A stretch of 64,000 nucleotides of DNA, taken from VXYL01 sp965243175. GTDB lineage: Bacteria; Pseudomonadota; Gammaproteobacteria; Pseudomonadales; Azotimanducaceae. The position numbers and the translations under genes are program-made. The notes beneath the pieces are model-generated. The model had not been told where the DNA came from. It ran no database searches and saw nothing but the letters and a program-made list of their open reading frames with translations. Shown here in pieces: positions 46,189 to 54,071 of this stretch. The stretch spans positions 1,860,001-1,924,000 of the forward strand of contig OZ251532.1 in assembly GCA_965243175.1 (NCBI GenBank), given 5' to 3'. Position 1 is the stretch's first letter. Every line of letters starts with the position of its first letter.

Positions 46189-47130
46189 TCAGGATGGCGG
46201 TGTGCCGGCCTCGAGTCGGCTTCCGAGGACTCGTTGCACGGCTTGGTCGGCGTTGGCGACGGTCTCGGTGCGCCAGCCGCGCAGCCAGGTGAGCTGGCGC
46301 TTGGCCACTTGTCGGGTGGCGGCGGCGGCCTTGGCGACCATTTCGGCGTGGTCGTAGGCGCCGTCCAGGTGGTGCCAGACTTCGCGGTAGCCGACCGCGC
46401 GCATGGCCGGGAGCTCGATGGAGAGGCGCGGGTCGTCGCGCAGCGCTTGGACCTCCTCGACGAAGCCGCTGCGGAGCATCGCGTCCAGGCGTTCGCCGAT
46501 GCGGCGATGCAGTTCGGCGCGTTGCGGCGGGACGATGGCGAGTTCCACCAAGTCGCAGTCCAAGCGCTTCGTGGCCGGCACGGCGGTGGTGCCCCAGTGC
46601 GCCGTGATCGAGCGTCCGGTGGTTGCCAACACTTCCAGCGCGCGTTGGATGCGGGGCGCGTTGTTGGGGTCGATTCTCGCTGCGGCGGCTGGGTCGTGCG
46701 CGGCGAGTTCGCGGTGCAAGGCCGGCCAGCCCTCCGCTGCGGCGCGTTCGGCGATGGCTTTGCGCAGCTCGGGGTCCGCGCTCGGCATTTCGTCCAGGCC
46801 GTCTCGGAAGGCGCGAAAGTAGAGCATCGTTCCGCCAACCAGGAGTGGCGTGCGGCCGGCTGCCAAGGATGCCTGCACGGCGGCGTCCGCTGCTGCTAGG
46901 AAGCGCGCTACGGAGAACGGTTCGGCGGGGTCGGCCACGTCCACCAGCGCGTGCGGATGCCGGGCGAGCACCGCCTCGGACGGCTTCGCGGTGCCGATGT
47001 CCATGCGTCGGTAGACCATTGCCGAGTCGACGCTCACGAGGTCCACGTCCGCAGCTTCGCGAATGCGTAGCGCCGCTTCCGTCTTGCCGGAGGCGGTCGG
47101 CCCCATCAGCGTCAGAACTCGGCGGGGCAT
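46189..47130 (-). CDS. miaA: tRNA dimethylallyltransferase
   Basis: Adds a dimethylallyl group to A37 of tRNAs reading UNN codons. P-loop LMGPTASGKTEAALRI, the DSAMVYRRMDIGTAKP motif, the PADPEL region as MPSADPELRKA and the tRNA-binding GYREVWHHLDGAYDHAEM and RQVAKRQLTWLR motifs are present. Start at 47130 (313 residues) puts the P-loop at its usual distance; an ATG at 47163 would add eleven Arg-rich residues. It follows mutL by 49 bp. The hfq gene that usually comes next in gammaproteobacteria is missing; an ABC operon stands there instead. Confidence 0.95.
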   Translation of the reverse strand: MPRRVLTLMGPTASGKTEAALRIREAADVDLVSVDSAMVYRRMDIGTAKPSEAVLARHPHALVDVADPAEPFSVARFLAAADAAVQASLAAGRTPLLVGGTMLYFRAFRDGLDEMPSADPELRKAIAERAAAEGWPALHRELAAHDPAAAARIDPNNAPRIQRALEVLATTGRSITAHWGTTAVPATKRLDCDLVELAIVPPQRAELHRRIGERLDAMLRSGFVEEVQALRDDPRLSIELPAMRAVGYREVWHHLDGAYDHAEMVAKAAAATRQVAKRQLTWLRGWRTETVANADQAVQRVLGSRLEAGTPPS

Positions 47131-47179
47131 GGGGCGGAGCGGAAATCGGCGCGCCAAGCGCACGGGGTTGCCGGCGTGG

Positions 47180-48997
47180 CTACTGGCCGCGCAGAAAGAG
47201 CTGGTCGAGTGCCGCGAGGGGCTGCAATACGAAGGTGGGGCGGCCGTGGTTGCATTGGCCGGCGTTCTCCGTGGTCTCCATGTCGCGCAGGAGCGCGTTC
47301 ATCTCCGGCAGGGAGAGCTGGCGGTTGGCGCGGATGGAGGCGTGGCAGGCGGCGCCGGCCAGGAGCCGCTCCTGATGGTCGCGGACGAGGGTGGAACTGC
47401 CGAACTCGGCCATGTCCGCCAGCAGGTCGCGCACCAGCTGCTCCACGTCCACGGCGCCGAGCAGCGCTGGCACCTCGCGCACCACCAGACTGCCTGGGCC
47501 GCTGCGTTCGATTTGCAGGCCCAATGCGAGCAGGTCTTCGCCGCGGTCTTCGATGTAGTCCGCTTCGGACGCAGCCACGTCGACAGCCACCGGCACCAGC
47601 AGGCGCTGCCGCTGCACCGCGCCGTCGAGCAGCTGCGTCTTCATGCGCTCGTAGGTGATGCGCTCGTGGGCGGCGTGCATGTCCACGATCACCAGCCCCT
47701 GGTCGTTCTGCGCCAGCACGTAGATGCCGTGCAGTTGCGCCACGGCGTAGCCCATCGGCGGAACGCCGCCCTCTTCGTCCGCTTGGTTGGCTGCGACGTC
47801 GGCAGGACGGTCGCGCAGTTCCCGTGCCTGCTGTTCGTGCAGGAGGCGGGCGAGATTCTCCCCGCCCGCGCCTTCGGATTGGAACCGAAAGCGCGTCTGC
47901 GCGGCCCCGGCGGTCGGCGCTGGCGCCGGAAGCGAGGCGTCGCTGGCCGGGCGGTCGCCGGGGCGGACGTCGCGCAGCACCTTCGCCAGCTTGCCGAAGA
48001 TGAAGTCGTGGACGTCCCGCGAACGCCGAAACCGCACTTCGTCCTTGGCCGGATGGACGTTCACGTCCACAAGATGCGGCGGCAGTTCGAGAAACAGCGC
48101 GAACACCGGATGGCGACCGTGGAAGAGCACGTCGCGGTACGCTTGGCGCACGGCGTGGCCAGCGAGCCGGTCGCGCACAGGGCGGCCGTTGACGAAGAAG
48201 TGCTGGCGCGTGGCGCGGGCGTCCGAGTGCGTCGGCAGGCCGACCCGCCCCCACAGCCGCATGGTGCCGCCGGATTCGTCCACCGCCACCGATTCCGTCA
48301 TGAAGCGCTCGCCGAAGAGCGCGCAGGCGCGGGCATCCCAGTCGCCGCCAGCGGCAAGGCCGTCCAAGGAACGCGAACCCGCCGCGAGCTCGAAGCCGAC
48401 GGCGGGATTCGCAAGGGCGATGCGCCGCACCGTCTCCTGGATGTGCAGCAGTTCCGTGCGCTCGGTCTTCAAGAACTTGCGGCGGGCCGGCGTGTTGTAG
48501 AACAGCTCGGCCACTTCCACCGTGGTGCCGAACGGGTGCGCCGCCGGCCGCAGGAAGCGCTCTTCGCCGCCCGCCACTTCCAAGGTCCAGGCGCGGTCCG
48601 TACCGGCGGCGCAGGAAAGGATCGTCAGATGCGAAACCGAGGCAGCGCTGGCCAGAGCTTCGCCGCGGAAGCCGAGGGTGGACACCGAGGCAAGGTCGCC
48701 AGCGGCAACGATCTTGCTGGTGGCGTGGCGCGAAACCGCCAAACGCAGGTCTTCTGGATGGATGCCGCAGCCGTCGTCGCGCACGCGAATGCGCCCCACG
48801 CCGGCCTGTTCGACCTCCACGCGGATGGTCGTCGCGCCAGCGTCCAAGCTGTTTTCGAGCAGTTCCTTGACGATGGACGCCGGGCGCTCCACCACTTCTC
48901 CGGCCGCGATCTGGTTGGCGACGAAGTCCGACAGCGGCCGGATGCGCAGCGCTTCCGCGATGAGGCCCTCCGCCGAGCGGTGGTCGTCGCCGGCCAC
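47180..48997 (-). CDS. mutL: DNA mismatch repair protein MutL
   Basis: 605 residues. GHKL ATPase motifs: IAAGEVVERPASIVKELLEN, LDAGATTIRVEVEQAGVGRI, DDGCGIHPEDL, STLGFRGEALASAASVSHLT. The C-terminal dimerisation domain includes MHAAHERITYERMK, ACHASIRANRQLSL and CNHGRPT. The DQHA(X)2E(X)4E nuclease motif is not present in complete form, as in E. coli-type MutL, which relies on MutH or a helicase. GTG start at 48997, one base after the amidase stop. Normal member of the nnr-tsaE-ami-mutL-miaA operon. Confidence 0.96.
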   Translation of the reverse strand: MAGDDHRSAEGLIAEALRIRPLSDFVANQIAAGEVVERPASIVKELLENSLDAGATTIRVEVEQAGVGRIRVRDDGCGIHPEDLRLAVSRHATSKIVAAGDLASVSTLGFRGEALASAASVSHLTILSCAAGTDRAWTLEVAGGEERFLRPAAHPFGTTVEVAELFYNTPARRKFLKTERTELLHIQETVRRIALANPAVGFELAAGSRSLDGLAAGGDWDARACALFGERFMTESVAVDESGGTMRLWGRVGLPTHSDARATRQHFFVNGRPVRDRLAGHAVRQAYRDVLFHGRHPVFALFLELPPHLVDVNVHPAKDEVRFRRSRDVHDFIFGKLAKVLRDVRPGDRPASDASLPAPAPTAGAAQTRFRFQSEGAGGENLARLLHEQQARELRDRPADVAANQADEEGGVPPMGYAVAQLHGIYVLAQNDQGLVIVDMHAAHERITYERMKTQLLDGAVQRQRLLVPVAVDVAASEADYIEDRGEDLLALGLQIERSGPGSLVVREVPALLGAVDVEQLVRDLLADMAEFGSSTLVRDHQERLLAGAACHASIRANRQLSLPEMNALLRDMETTENAGQCNHGRPTFVLQPLAALDQLFLRGQ

Positions 48998-48998
48998 G

Positions 48999-50363
48999 TC
49001 AGCCGCTGCCCTGGGCGAAGGGAATGAGCAGCACCTGGCCGACTCTGATGCGGTCGCCGGTGATGCCGTTGAAGGCGCGCAGGCGGCGCATGGAGACGCG
49101 GTTGCGCACGGCGATTTCCGAGAGCGTGTCGCCGCGCTTGATGACGTAGCGCAGCACTCCGCCTTGGGCGGCGCTCGCCAGCAGGGTGCCTTGGGGCGGA
49201 TTGCGCATGGCATACGCCTGAATGCCCTCGGCGATGGCCGCGGCCACGCGCCGCTGGTGGCTGGCCGTGGCGAGCAGCCGCGCTTCGTCGGGATTGGAGA
49301 GGAAGCCTGTTTCGATCAGCACGGAAGGCACGTCCGGCGACTTCAGCACCGCGAATCCTGCCAGTTCCACGCGCTTCTTGTGCAGTCGGGTGACGCTGCC
49401 GAGCGCGCCGAGCACGGCTTCGCCCAAGGCGATGCTCTCGGCGCGCTGGTTGTCCATGGAGAAATCCACCAGCACCTGGCGCACTTCCGGGTCCTCCACT
49501 TCGTCCAAGGCAACCCAGGAACCGCTGACGCCGCCGATGAGGTCCGACTGGTTGGCGCCTGCGGCCAGCCAGCGGGCGGTTTCGCTCGACGCGCCGCGTT
49601 CGGAGAGCGCATAGACCGAGCCGCCGCGCACGTTCGGCAGCCGAAACGCATCCGCGTGGATGGAGACGAAGAAGTCGGCGCGCACGCCCTCGCCGCGTGC
49701 TATCGCCGGGCGGCGGCGCAGGGGAATGTAGTAGTCGCCGGTGCGCACCAGCGTCGCCGAGAGGCCCGGCATCGCGTCCAGATTCCGCTTCACCGCCTTG
49801 GCGATGGCCAGCACGACGCGCTTTTCGTAGATCCGGCCGACGCCGATGGCGCCGGGGTCTTCGCCGCCGTGCCCGGCGTCCACGGCCACCACGACGTCGC
49901 GCTTGCCTTCGGGCGCGGCGCGTGGCGGCGGTGGCGGGTCGCCGCTTTGGGGCGGGCGCAGGTCGACGACTAAGCGGTGGCCGTAGGGTGGAATCGGGCG
50001 CAGCGCGAACTCCTTGGCGGTGGCCTCGCGCTTCAGGTCCAGCACCACGCGCAGGTTCTTGGCGCCGCGGCGGGCATGGCGAATGCGCTTCACGACGCTG
50101 CTGTCGAAGGTGGGCACGTCGAGGTCGGCGGCTCGCGTGTCGCGCAGGTCGATCACGATGCGGTTCGGCCTGCTCATGGCGAACAGCTCGTAGGACGCGG
50201 CCTCGCGGGTGTCCAGCACCACCCGCGTGGAATCCGGCGCGTCGTGCAGGCGGATGCCGTTCAGGTCGTTGGCGGCGAAGCTCGGCGCCGCGAGCGCGAG
50301 GCAAACGGTGGCGAAGCCCGCACGGAGAGCGCACACCTTGGGCAGGAATTTCGACAAGCGCAT
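48999..50363 (-). CDS. amiC: N-acetylmuramoyl-L-alanine amidase with AMIN and LysM domains
   Basis: Periplasmic hydrolase that splits septal peptidoglycan. 454 residues: signal peptide to about residue 30, AMIN domain (about 32-130; RVVLDTREAASYELFAMSRP, RIVIDLRDTRAADLDVPTFD), Amidase_3 catalytic domain (about 160-375) with zinc ligands in VAVDAGHGGEDPGAIG, FFVSIHADAFRLP and the Glu of VPSVLIETGFLSNPDEARLL, then a single C-terminal LysM (YVIKRGDTLSEIAVRNRVSM). The amiB/amiC naming is interchangeable here. Overlaps tsaE by one base (TGATG). Confidence 0.93.
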   Translation of the reverse strand: MRLSKFLPKVCALRAGFATVCLALAAPSFAANDLNGIRLHDAPDSTRVVLDTREAASYELFAMSRPNRIVIDLRDTRAADLDVPTFDSSVVKRIRHARRGAKNLRVVLDLKREATAKEFALRPIPPYGHRLVVDLRPPQSGDPPPPPRAAPEGKRDVVVAVDAGHGGEDPGAIGVGRIYEKRVVLAIAKAVKRNLDAMPGLSATLVRTGDYYIPLRRRPAIARGEGVRADFFVSIHADAFRLPNVRGGSVYALSERGASSETARWLAAGANQSDLIGGVSGSWVALDEVEDPEVRQVLVDFSMDNQRAESIALGEAVLGALGSVTRLHKKRVELAGFAVLKSPDVPSVLIETGFLSNPDEARLLATASHQRRVAAAIAEGIQAYAMRNPPQGTLLASAAQGGVLRYVIKRGDTLSEIAVRNRVSMRRLRAFNGITGDRIRVGQVLLIPFAQGSG

Positions 50364-50818
50364 CAACTCCCGCTCCCCGTTTGCGCGTTGCGGTGATCCA
50401 CAGCCGCTACGCGACGTGCTTCTCCGTCCACGTGCAGGCGCACTTCGATGTCCGCCGCCGGCAATTTGTCGCCCGCCTTGGACGGCCACTCGACGAGCTT
50501 CACGGCGGGTTCGGCGAGCAGGTCGTCGATGCCCATGTAGCCGAGTTCGCGGGGGTCGAAGATGCGGTAGAAGTCGAAGTGGAGGACCCGTGCGGCGTCC
50601 AGATCGTAGGTTTCCAGCAAGGTGTAGGTGGGGCTCTTCACTGCGCCGACGTGACCGAGAGCGCGCAGGAAGCCGCGCACCAGCGTGGTCTTGCCGGCGC
50701 CCAGGTCGCCGTGCAGGAAGACCAGTTCGGAGCGCAGGCCGAGGGCCGCGAGTTCGGCGCCGAAGGCGAGCGTTGCGGCTTCGTCCGGCAACTGCCGCGG
50801 TTGGTAGACGGGGTTCAT
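50363..50818 (-). CDS. tsaE: tRNA threonylcarbamoyladenosine biosynthesis ATPase TsaE
   Basis: Works with TsaB and TsaD in t6A37 formation. 151 residues, usual size, with Walker A FLHGDLGAGKTTLVRGFLRA, switch segment VKSPTYTLLETY, and HFDFYRIFDPRELGYMGIDD. The ATG at 50818 overlaps the end of nnr by four bases. Confidence 0.96.
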   Translation of the reverse strand: MNPVYQPRQLPDEAATLAFGAELAALGLRSELVFLHGDLGAGKTTLVRGFLRALGHVGAVKSPTYTLLETYDLDAARVLHFDFYRIFDPRELGYMGIDDLLAEPAVKLVEWPSKAGDKLPAADIEVRLHVDGEARRVAAVDHRNAQTGSGS

Positions 50819-52290
50819 GGCTCGAGCCTTAGCGCTGCCACGATGTCGCTGGCGAGCAGCGACGCTTGGCAGGCGCGGGCAGCGTCGTCGCCGGCCCGGG
50901 CGTGCAGCCAAACGCCGAGTTCGGCGGCAGCGAGCGGTTCCAGGCCACGCGCCAGCAATGCGCCGACGATGCCGGTGAGCACGTCGCCGCTGCCAGCGGT
51001 TGCCATTGCAGGGTTGCCAGCCAAGGAGACGCAGCGCACCGCGCCATTCGCCGCGATGAGGGTGCCGGCGCCTTTCAAGACCGCGATGGCACCGTGTTCG
51101 CTCAGCATTACCGCGGCGTCTGGACGATGGGATTGGATCCAGGCAGTGCCCTGACCGAGCAAGCGCCCGGCCTCGCCCGGATGCGGCGTGAGGATCGTCG
51201 TTGCTGGCAGACGCGCCAAGCCGTCGTTCGCGGCGACGATGTTCAATGCGTCCGCATCCAGAACCAGCGGCTTGCCAGCGCGAAGGCAGGCGTCGAGCAG
51301 CGCTTCGCCCCAGTCGTTCCTTCCCAATCCCGGGCCCACGGCGATGGCGTCCGCCTGTTCGGCGAGGTCTTCGATATCGGCCGCCGATTCCGCGCCGCGC
51401 ACCATCAACTCCGGGCGTCGCGCAAGCACCGCTGTTCGATTGACCGACCGTGTGGCGATGGTCGCGAGCCCGGCGCCGGTGCGCAGCGCGGCCTCGCCGG
51501 CGAGCAGCACCGCGCCGCCCATGTCCGCTTCGCCGCCGACGACGAGCAGTCGCCCGAAGTCGCCCTTGTGGGCGTTGCGGCGGCGTTGCAGCAGATCGAG
51601 GGCATCGCCGGTGGCGACCGCGATGCCCGGCCGGTCGAAGACTTCCGTCGGCACGTTCAAGTCCGCGAGCAGCACGTCGCCGGCGTAGTCCACCGCCGGG
51701 CCGGTGACGAGGCCTATCTTGTGGGCGACGAAGGTGACGGTGAGGTCGGCGCACACCGGACGGGGCGTCAGCAGACCACCGCTGTTCGCATCCACGCCGC
51801 TCGGCACGTCCAGCGCCAGCACGGGCTTGTCGGCCTCTGCGATGCGTTCGATGGCTTGGCGAAACGCCTCGCGCACCTCGCCCCGAGCGCCGGTGCCGAG
51901 CAGCGCATCGACGACCACGTCGCCTTCGATGCACCAGTCCTTCGCTTCGGCAATCGGCCCCAAGCGGCATTCGGCGAAATCCTTGGCGAGCAAAGCGTCG
52001 CCTTCGAGCTTGTCGAGGCGTCCGATCTGCAGGAGCTGAACATCCATCCCGGCGTCGTGCGCCAAGCCGGCGACCACGTAGCCGTCGCCAGCGTTGTTGC
52101 CGGCGCCGCAGACGATGGACAGCCGCCGCGCATCTGGCCAGCATTCGCGCAGCGCCCGGAAGGCGGCGCTGCCGGCGCGGTGCATCAGGCGAATGCCCGG
52201 AACGCCGGAATCGTCGATTGCCCGGCGGTCGAAGGCGCGAACGTCCGTCCCTGTGTGGACTCGCGCGACCATCCTTGTTAACTCGCGCAT
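50815..52290 (-). CDS. nnr: Bifunctional NAD(P)H-hydrate epimerase / ADP-dependent dehydratase
   Basis: Repairs hydrated NADH and NADPH. 491 residues. The N-terminal epimerase (YjeF) domain has LMHRAGSAAFRALRE, SIVCGAGNNAGDGYVVAGLA and LDVPSGVDANSGG. The C-terminal dehydratase (carbohydrate-kinase-like) domain has HKGDFGRLLVVGGEADMGGA, ILTPHPGEAGRLLG and NPAMATAGSGDVLTGIVGAL. First gene of the minus-strand operon and divergent from queG by 35 bp. An alternative ATG at 52272 would shorten it by six residues. Confidence 0.95.
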   Translation of the reverse strand: MRELTRMVARVHTGTDVRAFDRRAIDDSGVPGIRLMHRAGSAAFRALRECWPDARRLSIVCGAGNNAGDGYVVAGLAHDAGMDVQLLQIGRLDKLEGDALLAKDFAECRLGPIAEAKDWCIEGDVVVDALLGTGARGEVREAFRQAIERIAEADKPVLALDVPSGVDANSGGLLTPRPVCADLTVTFVAHKIGLVTGPAVDYAGDVLLADLNVPTEVFDRPGIAVATGDALDLLQRRRNAHKGDFGRLLVVGGEADMGGAVLLAGEAALRTGAGLATIATRSVNRTAVLARRPELMVRGAESAADIEDLAEQADAIAVGPGLGRNDWGEALLDACLRAGKPLVLDADALNIVAANDGLARLPATTILTPHPGEAGRLLGQGTAWIQSHRPDAAVMLSEHGAIAVLKGAGTLIAANGAVRCVSLAGNPAMATAGSGDVLTGIVGALLARGLEPLAAAELGVWLHARAGDDAARACQASLLASDIVAALRLEP

Positions 52291-52325
52291 AACGCTGATT
52301 ATAGAGTCTTTGCGCACTGGCGGAG

Positions 52326-53438
52326 ATGGACGGGCCGATGCAGTCGGAGAACGCGAAGACCGAGACGGACTACGCCCAGCTCGCGAAGGACATCGCGGGT
52401 TGGGCGCACACCCTCGGCTTCGCCGAAATCGGCATCGCCGACACGGACCTCGCGGCCTACGCACCGGCCTTTCGCCGCTGGCTGGCGGAGCGCTTCGGCG
52501 GCGACATGGGCTACCTCGAACGCAACGTGGAGAAGCGCGTCGCGCCGCAGGAGCTGGTGCCGGGAACGGTGCGCGTGATCTGCGCCCGCATGGACTATCT
52601 GGGCGTGGAACCACCGGGCGCTCTCGATCTGCCGCGCAACGATGGCCGCGCCGTCATCGCCCGCTACGCCCTTGGCCGCGACTACCACAAGACCGTGCGC
52701 CGACGGCTCGCCAAGCTGGCGCAGCGCATCGAAGCCGAAGCAGGCGGCTCGCACCGCGCCTTCGTGGATTCGGCGCCGGTGCTGGAGAAGCCGTTGGGCG
52801 AACGCGCTGGCCTTGGGTGGATCGGCAAGAACACTCTGCTTCTGAACGCGGACGCCGGTTCCTGGTTCTTTCTCGGCGAGATATACACGAGCCTGCCGCT
52901 GCCGCCCACGCCGCCCGCATCGCAACCCGGCTGCGGCAGTTGCCGAGCCTGCATGACGGTGTGCCCCACGAACGCCATCGTCGCGCCGGGCAAGCTGGAT
53001 GCGCGGCGCTGCATTTCGTACTTGACCATCGAACACAAAGGCGCGATTCCGCTGCATCTGCGGGAAGGCGTGGGCAGCCGCGTCTTCGGCTGCGACGACT
53101 GCCAGATCGTCTGCCCGTGGAACCGCTTCGCCAAGCGCTCGCCGCTGGCGGACTTCGCGCCCCGGCATGGTCTCGACAACGCGACGCTGGCCGGGTTGCT
53201 GCGCTGGAACGAAGCCGATTTTCTCGCCCGCACCGAGGGCATGGCGATTCGCCGTGTGAGCTACGCGCAGTGGGTACGCAATCTTGCGGTGGCGGCGGGA
53301 AATGCGCCGGCGGACCCGGCGCTGGTTGCCGGATTGAAAGCGCGGCGGCAAGAGGCGACGCCGATCGTGCGCGAACACATCGACTGGGCGTTGGCGCGTC
53401 AGGCCGCTTCGGACGGGAAGGACGAAGTTGCCGGCTAG
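52326..53438 (+). CDS. queG: Epoxyqueuosine reductase
   Basis: Cobalamin-dependent iron-sulfur enzyme for the last step of queuosine synthesis in tRNA. 370 residues with the N-terminal DUF1730 region (GFAEIGIADTDLAAYAPAFR), the GLGWIGKNTLLL motif, and two [4Fe-4S] clusters: CGSCRACMTVCPTNAIV, then CISYLTIEHKG and FGCDDCQIVCPWN. Convergent with orn; the two stop codons overlap slightly. Confidence 0.96.
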   Translation: MDGPMQSENAKTETDYAQLAKDIAGWAHTLGFAEIGIADTDLAAYAPAFRRWLAERFGGDMGYLERNVEKRVAPQELVPGTVRVICARMDYLGVEPPGALDLPRNDGRAVIARYALGRDYHKTVRRRLAKLAQRIEAEAGGSHRAFVDSAPVLEKPLGERAGLGWIGKNTLLLNADAGSWFFLGEIYTSLPLPPTPPASQPGCGSCRACMTVCPTNAIVAPGKLDARRCISYLTIEHKGAIPLHLREGVGSRVFGCDDCQIVCPWNRFAKRSPLADFAPRHGLDNATLAGLLRWNEADFLARTEGMAIRRVSYAQWVRNLAVAAGNAPADPALVAGLKARRQEATPIVREHIDWALARQAASDGKDEVAG

Positions 53439-53983
53439 AACTTGAAGAACCCCGCGCGGTAGCGTCGAAGCTCCTCGATGGACTCGTGGACGTCGTCCAG
53501 CGCCCGGTGCGCGTTCTTCTTCTCGAAGCCGTCGACCAGCGCCGGGCGCCAACGCCTCGCCAGTTCCTTGATGGTCGACACATCGACGATGCGGTAGTGG
53601 AAGTGGGCCTCCAACGTGGGCATGTGGCGGGCGAGGAAGCGCCGATCCTGCCAGATGGAATTGCCGCACAGCGGCGACTGCTTCGGCCCGCAATGCCGAG
53701 CGACGAAGGCGAGCGTGACCGCCTCGGCTTCCGTCGTGCTCACCGGCGACGCCCGAACGCGCTCGACCAAGCCGGATTCGCCGTGGTGACTGGTGTTCCA
53801 CTCGTCCATGCCTTCCAGCACGGCATCGTCGTGATGAATGGCAAGCGACGGCCCTTCGGCAACGACGTTCAACTCCGCATCCGTCACCACGGTGGCGATT
53901 TCGAGAATGACCTCCCGCCGGACATCCAGCCCGGACATCTCCAAGTCCATCCAAACGAGATTGCCCTCGGTTTCGCCAGCCAT
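53435..53983 (-). CDS. orn: Oligoribonuclease
   Basis: DEDDh 3'-5' exonuclease that finishes RNA decay and pGpG turnover. 182 residues. LVWMDLEMSGLDV (DxE), the central Asp in GNSIWQDRRFLARHMPTLEA and HRALDDVHESIEELRRYR (HxxxxD) give the catalytic set; YRIVDVSTIKELARRW is family-specific. Confidence 0.97.
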   Translation of the reverse strand: MAGETEGNLVWMDLEMSGLDVRREVILEIATVVTDAELNVVAEGPSLAIHHDDAVLEGMDEWNTSHHGESGLVERVRASPVSTTEAEAVTLAFVARHCGPKQSPLCGNSIWQDRRFLARHMPTLEAHFHYRIVDVSTIKELARRWRPALVDGFEKKNAHRALDDVHESIEELRRYRAGFFKF

Positions 53984-54071
53984 GCTTTCGACGCCTTTGG
54001 TTGTTCCTGGCCGAGTTCGCTACCGTGGGATCCTAGCGAAGCGGGTTGAAGGTTCACACCCGGGATATCCG

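Noticed and set aside
54000..54070. tRNA gene between orn and the helicase
   Set aside because: A short stretch resembling a T-arm (ggttgaaggttcacaccc) does not fold with matching acceptor or D arms.
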